DNA from: Dehalococcoides mccartyi
GTDB taxonomy: Bacteria; Chloroflexota; Dehalococcoidia; UBA2979
Direction of reading: 5' to 3'
Assembly: GCA_945865925.1 (NCBI GenBank)
Contig: CAMBFG010000010.1
Span: 1 to 51,624 of the forward strand
DNA length: 51,624 nt
This document shows positions 50,753 to 51,624 of this stretch, one piece after another (positions within the stretch are counted from its first letter, which is position 1; each line of letters starts with the position of its first letter). The translations under genes were made by a program, and so were the position numbers. A model generated the notes under the pieces. It worked only from the letters and a program-made list of their open reading frames with translations. It was not told the DNA's origin and made no database searches.

Positions 50753-51624
50753 CTACCCGCGCCACTCGATCGAGGCCGCCCGCGAGGCGGTCTCGTCATT
50801 CCCGGCGTGACTCCCGGCGCCGCCTGGCCCCAGGACGTCCGTCCGCAGTTGGCCGCAGGCCGCAGCGATCTCCTGACCGCGCTCGACACGCACCGTGGCG
50901 TTGATGCCGGCGGCCTGGAGTTCGCGCTGGAAGGCGCGGACACGCTCGCGGCTCGGGCGGTGCAGCCCGATGCCCGCCGTGGGGTTGTAGGGGATCAGGT
51001 TCACGTGTGCCTGCAGCCCACGGATGCGCTGGGCGAGGCGACGCGCCTGCTCCGGCTCGTCGTTCACGTGCTCCAGCAATGCATAGGCGAACGTGACGCG
51101 GCGCCCCCGCGCCTCGATGTATCCGCGCGACGCCGCGACCAGTTCGTCGATCGTCGTGCCACCCGAGGTCGGGATGAGGCGGCGGCGGAGTTCGTCGTCG
51201 GGCGCGTGGAGCGAGACGGTGAGGCCGATCTGGAGGCCCTCGGCGGCGAGGCGGCGGATGCCACTCACGATGCCGACGGTGGAGATGGTGATGCCGCGCT
51301 GGCGCATGTCCAGGCCGTCCGCGTCCACCATCCAGCGCACCGCACGCATCGTCGCCGCGTAGTTCGCCAGCGGCTCGCCCATCCCCATGAACACGACGTT
51401 GGTGACGCGTTGCTCGCGGGTGAAATGCAGCACCTGCGCGAGGATCTCGGACGCGCTCAGGTTGCGGGTGAACCCCTGCTGGCCCGTGGCACAGAACGCG
51501 CACGCCATCGCGCAGCCGACCTGCGTCGAGACGCACACGGTCGTCCGGTCGGCCACGCCGTCCTCGTCCGGGTCGTACGCCATCCGCACTGCCTCGACCG
51601 CCTGCCCAGCGCCATCGAGGTCGA
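50753..51624 (-). CDS. rlmN: Dual-specificity RNA methyltransferase RlmN (5' end cut by window edge)
   Basis: RlmN makes m2A2503 in 23S rRNA and m2A37 in some tRNAs by radical SAM chemistry. The visible part reads LDGAGQAVEAVRMAY, then VCVSTQVGCAMACAFCATGQQGFTRNL with the CxxxCxxC cluster, VFMGMGEPLANY, and a C-terminal ERGQEIAAACGQL with the reactive Cys. An in-frame ATG at 51589 exists, but the reading continues through conserved RlmN sequence to the window end, so the true start lies outside. The frame ends with a short 30-residue tail beyond the family end. Confidence 0.95.
   Translation of the reverse strand, partial: DLDGAGQAVEAVRMAYDPDEDGVADRTTVCVSTQVGCAMACAFCATGQQGFTRNLSASEILAQVLHFTREQRVTNVVFMGMGEPLANYAATMRAVRWMVDADGLDMRQRGITISTVGIVSGIRRLAAEGLQIGLTVSLHAPDDELRRRLIPTSGGTTIDELVAASRGYIEARGRRVTFAYALLEHVNDEPEQARRLAQRIRGLQAHVNLIPYNPTAGIGLHRPSRERVRAFQRELQAAGINATVRVERGQEIAAACGQLRTDVLGPGGAGSHAGNDETASRAASIEWRG

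Overview
This 51.6 kb window is a GC-rich (roughly two-thirds G+C by eye), densely coded bacterial chromosome segment. It has no rRNA, tRNA, CRISPR array, insertion sequence or prophage that I can see. Gene content is housekeeping: a division and cell-wall cluster, Sec accessory genes, trigger factor and ClpXP, and a TCA-cycle block. A single-cytochrome (b558-type) succinate dehydrogenase, an F420-type PPOX protein, a short ArgA-like acetyltransferase, SelB, and many GTG/TTG starts fit a high-GC Chloroflexota-like bacterium (Dehalococcoidia/Tepidiformia-like). That placement is an inference from gene content, not proof.

Layout. (1) 1-11314, minus strand: the dcw cluster mraZ-rsmH-ftsL-ftsI-murF-mraY-murD-ftsW-murG-murC, mostly joined by stop/start overlaps. 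murE is missing from its usual place, and MraZ-type TGGGG repeats lie upstream of mraZ. (2) 11405-12307: a lipoprotein made of two tandem copies of one Cys-containing domain. (3) 12385-16911, plus strand: mogA, trmD, rplS, priA. (4) 17032-21220: def, yajC, an extremely acidic protein, secD, secF, in one operon-like run. (5) 21227-24603, minus strand: selB, a small zinc-ribbon protein, hemW. (6) 24686-28066, plus strand: a DUF2157-like membrane protein, a PPOX protein and aspS. (7) 28162-31792: a peptide-type ABC importer (binding protein and two permeases, no ATPase). (8) 31960-38313: tig, clpP, clpX, tlyA, nadK, argA-like, NUDIX. (9) 38391-47364: sdhC-sdhA-sdhB (plus) converging on fumC-mdh-icd and pccB (minus), a central carbon block. 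(10) 47484-51624: a LysM lipoprotein, an M28 peptidase, a small membrane protein, rplY, and the 3' part of rlmN.

The most unusual items are: the aspartate-rich protein with spaced tryptophans between yajC and secD, next to a SecF with an enlarged extracytoplasmic domain; the duplicated Cys lipoprotein; a PriA with altered zinc-ligand spacing; four genes whose starts sit exactly 6 nt after a TANNNT box (candidate leaderless transcripts); a perfect DnaA box before murD; and RNA leaders before aspS and tig that could hide the ribosome binding site. No stretch over about 300 bases lacks a gene. The longest gaps are 11190-11404, 45586-45819 and 49948-50154, and their contents are described in the feature list.
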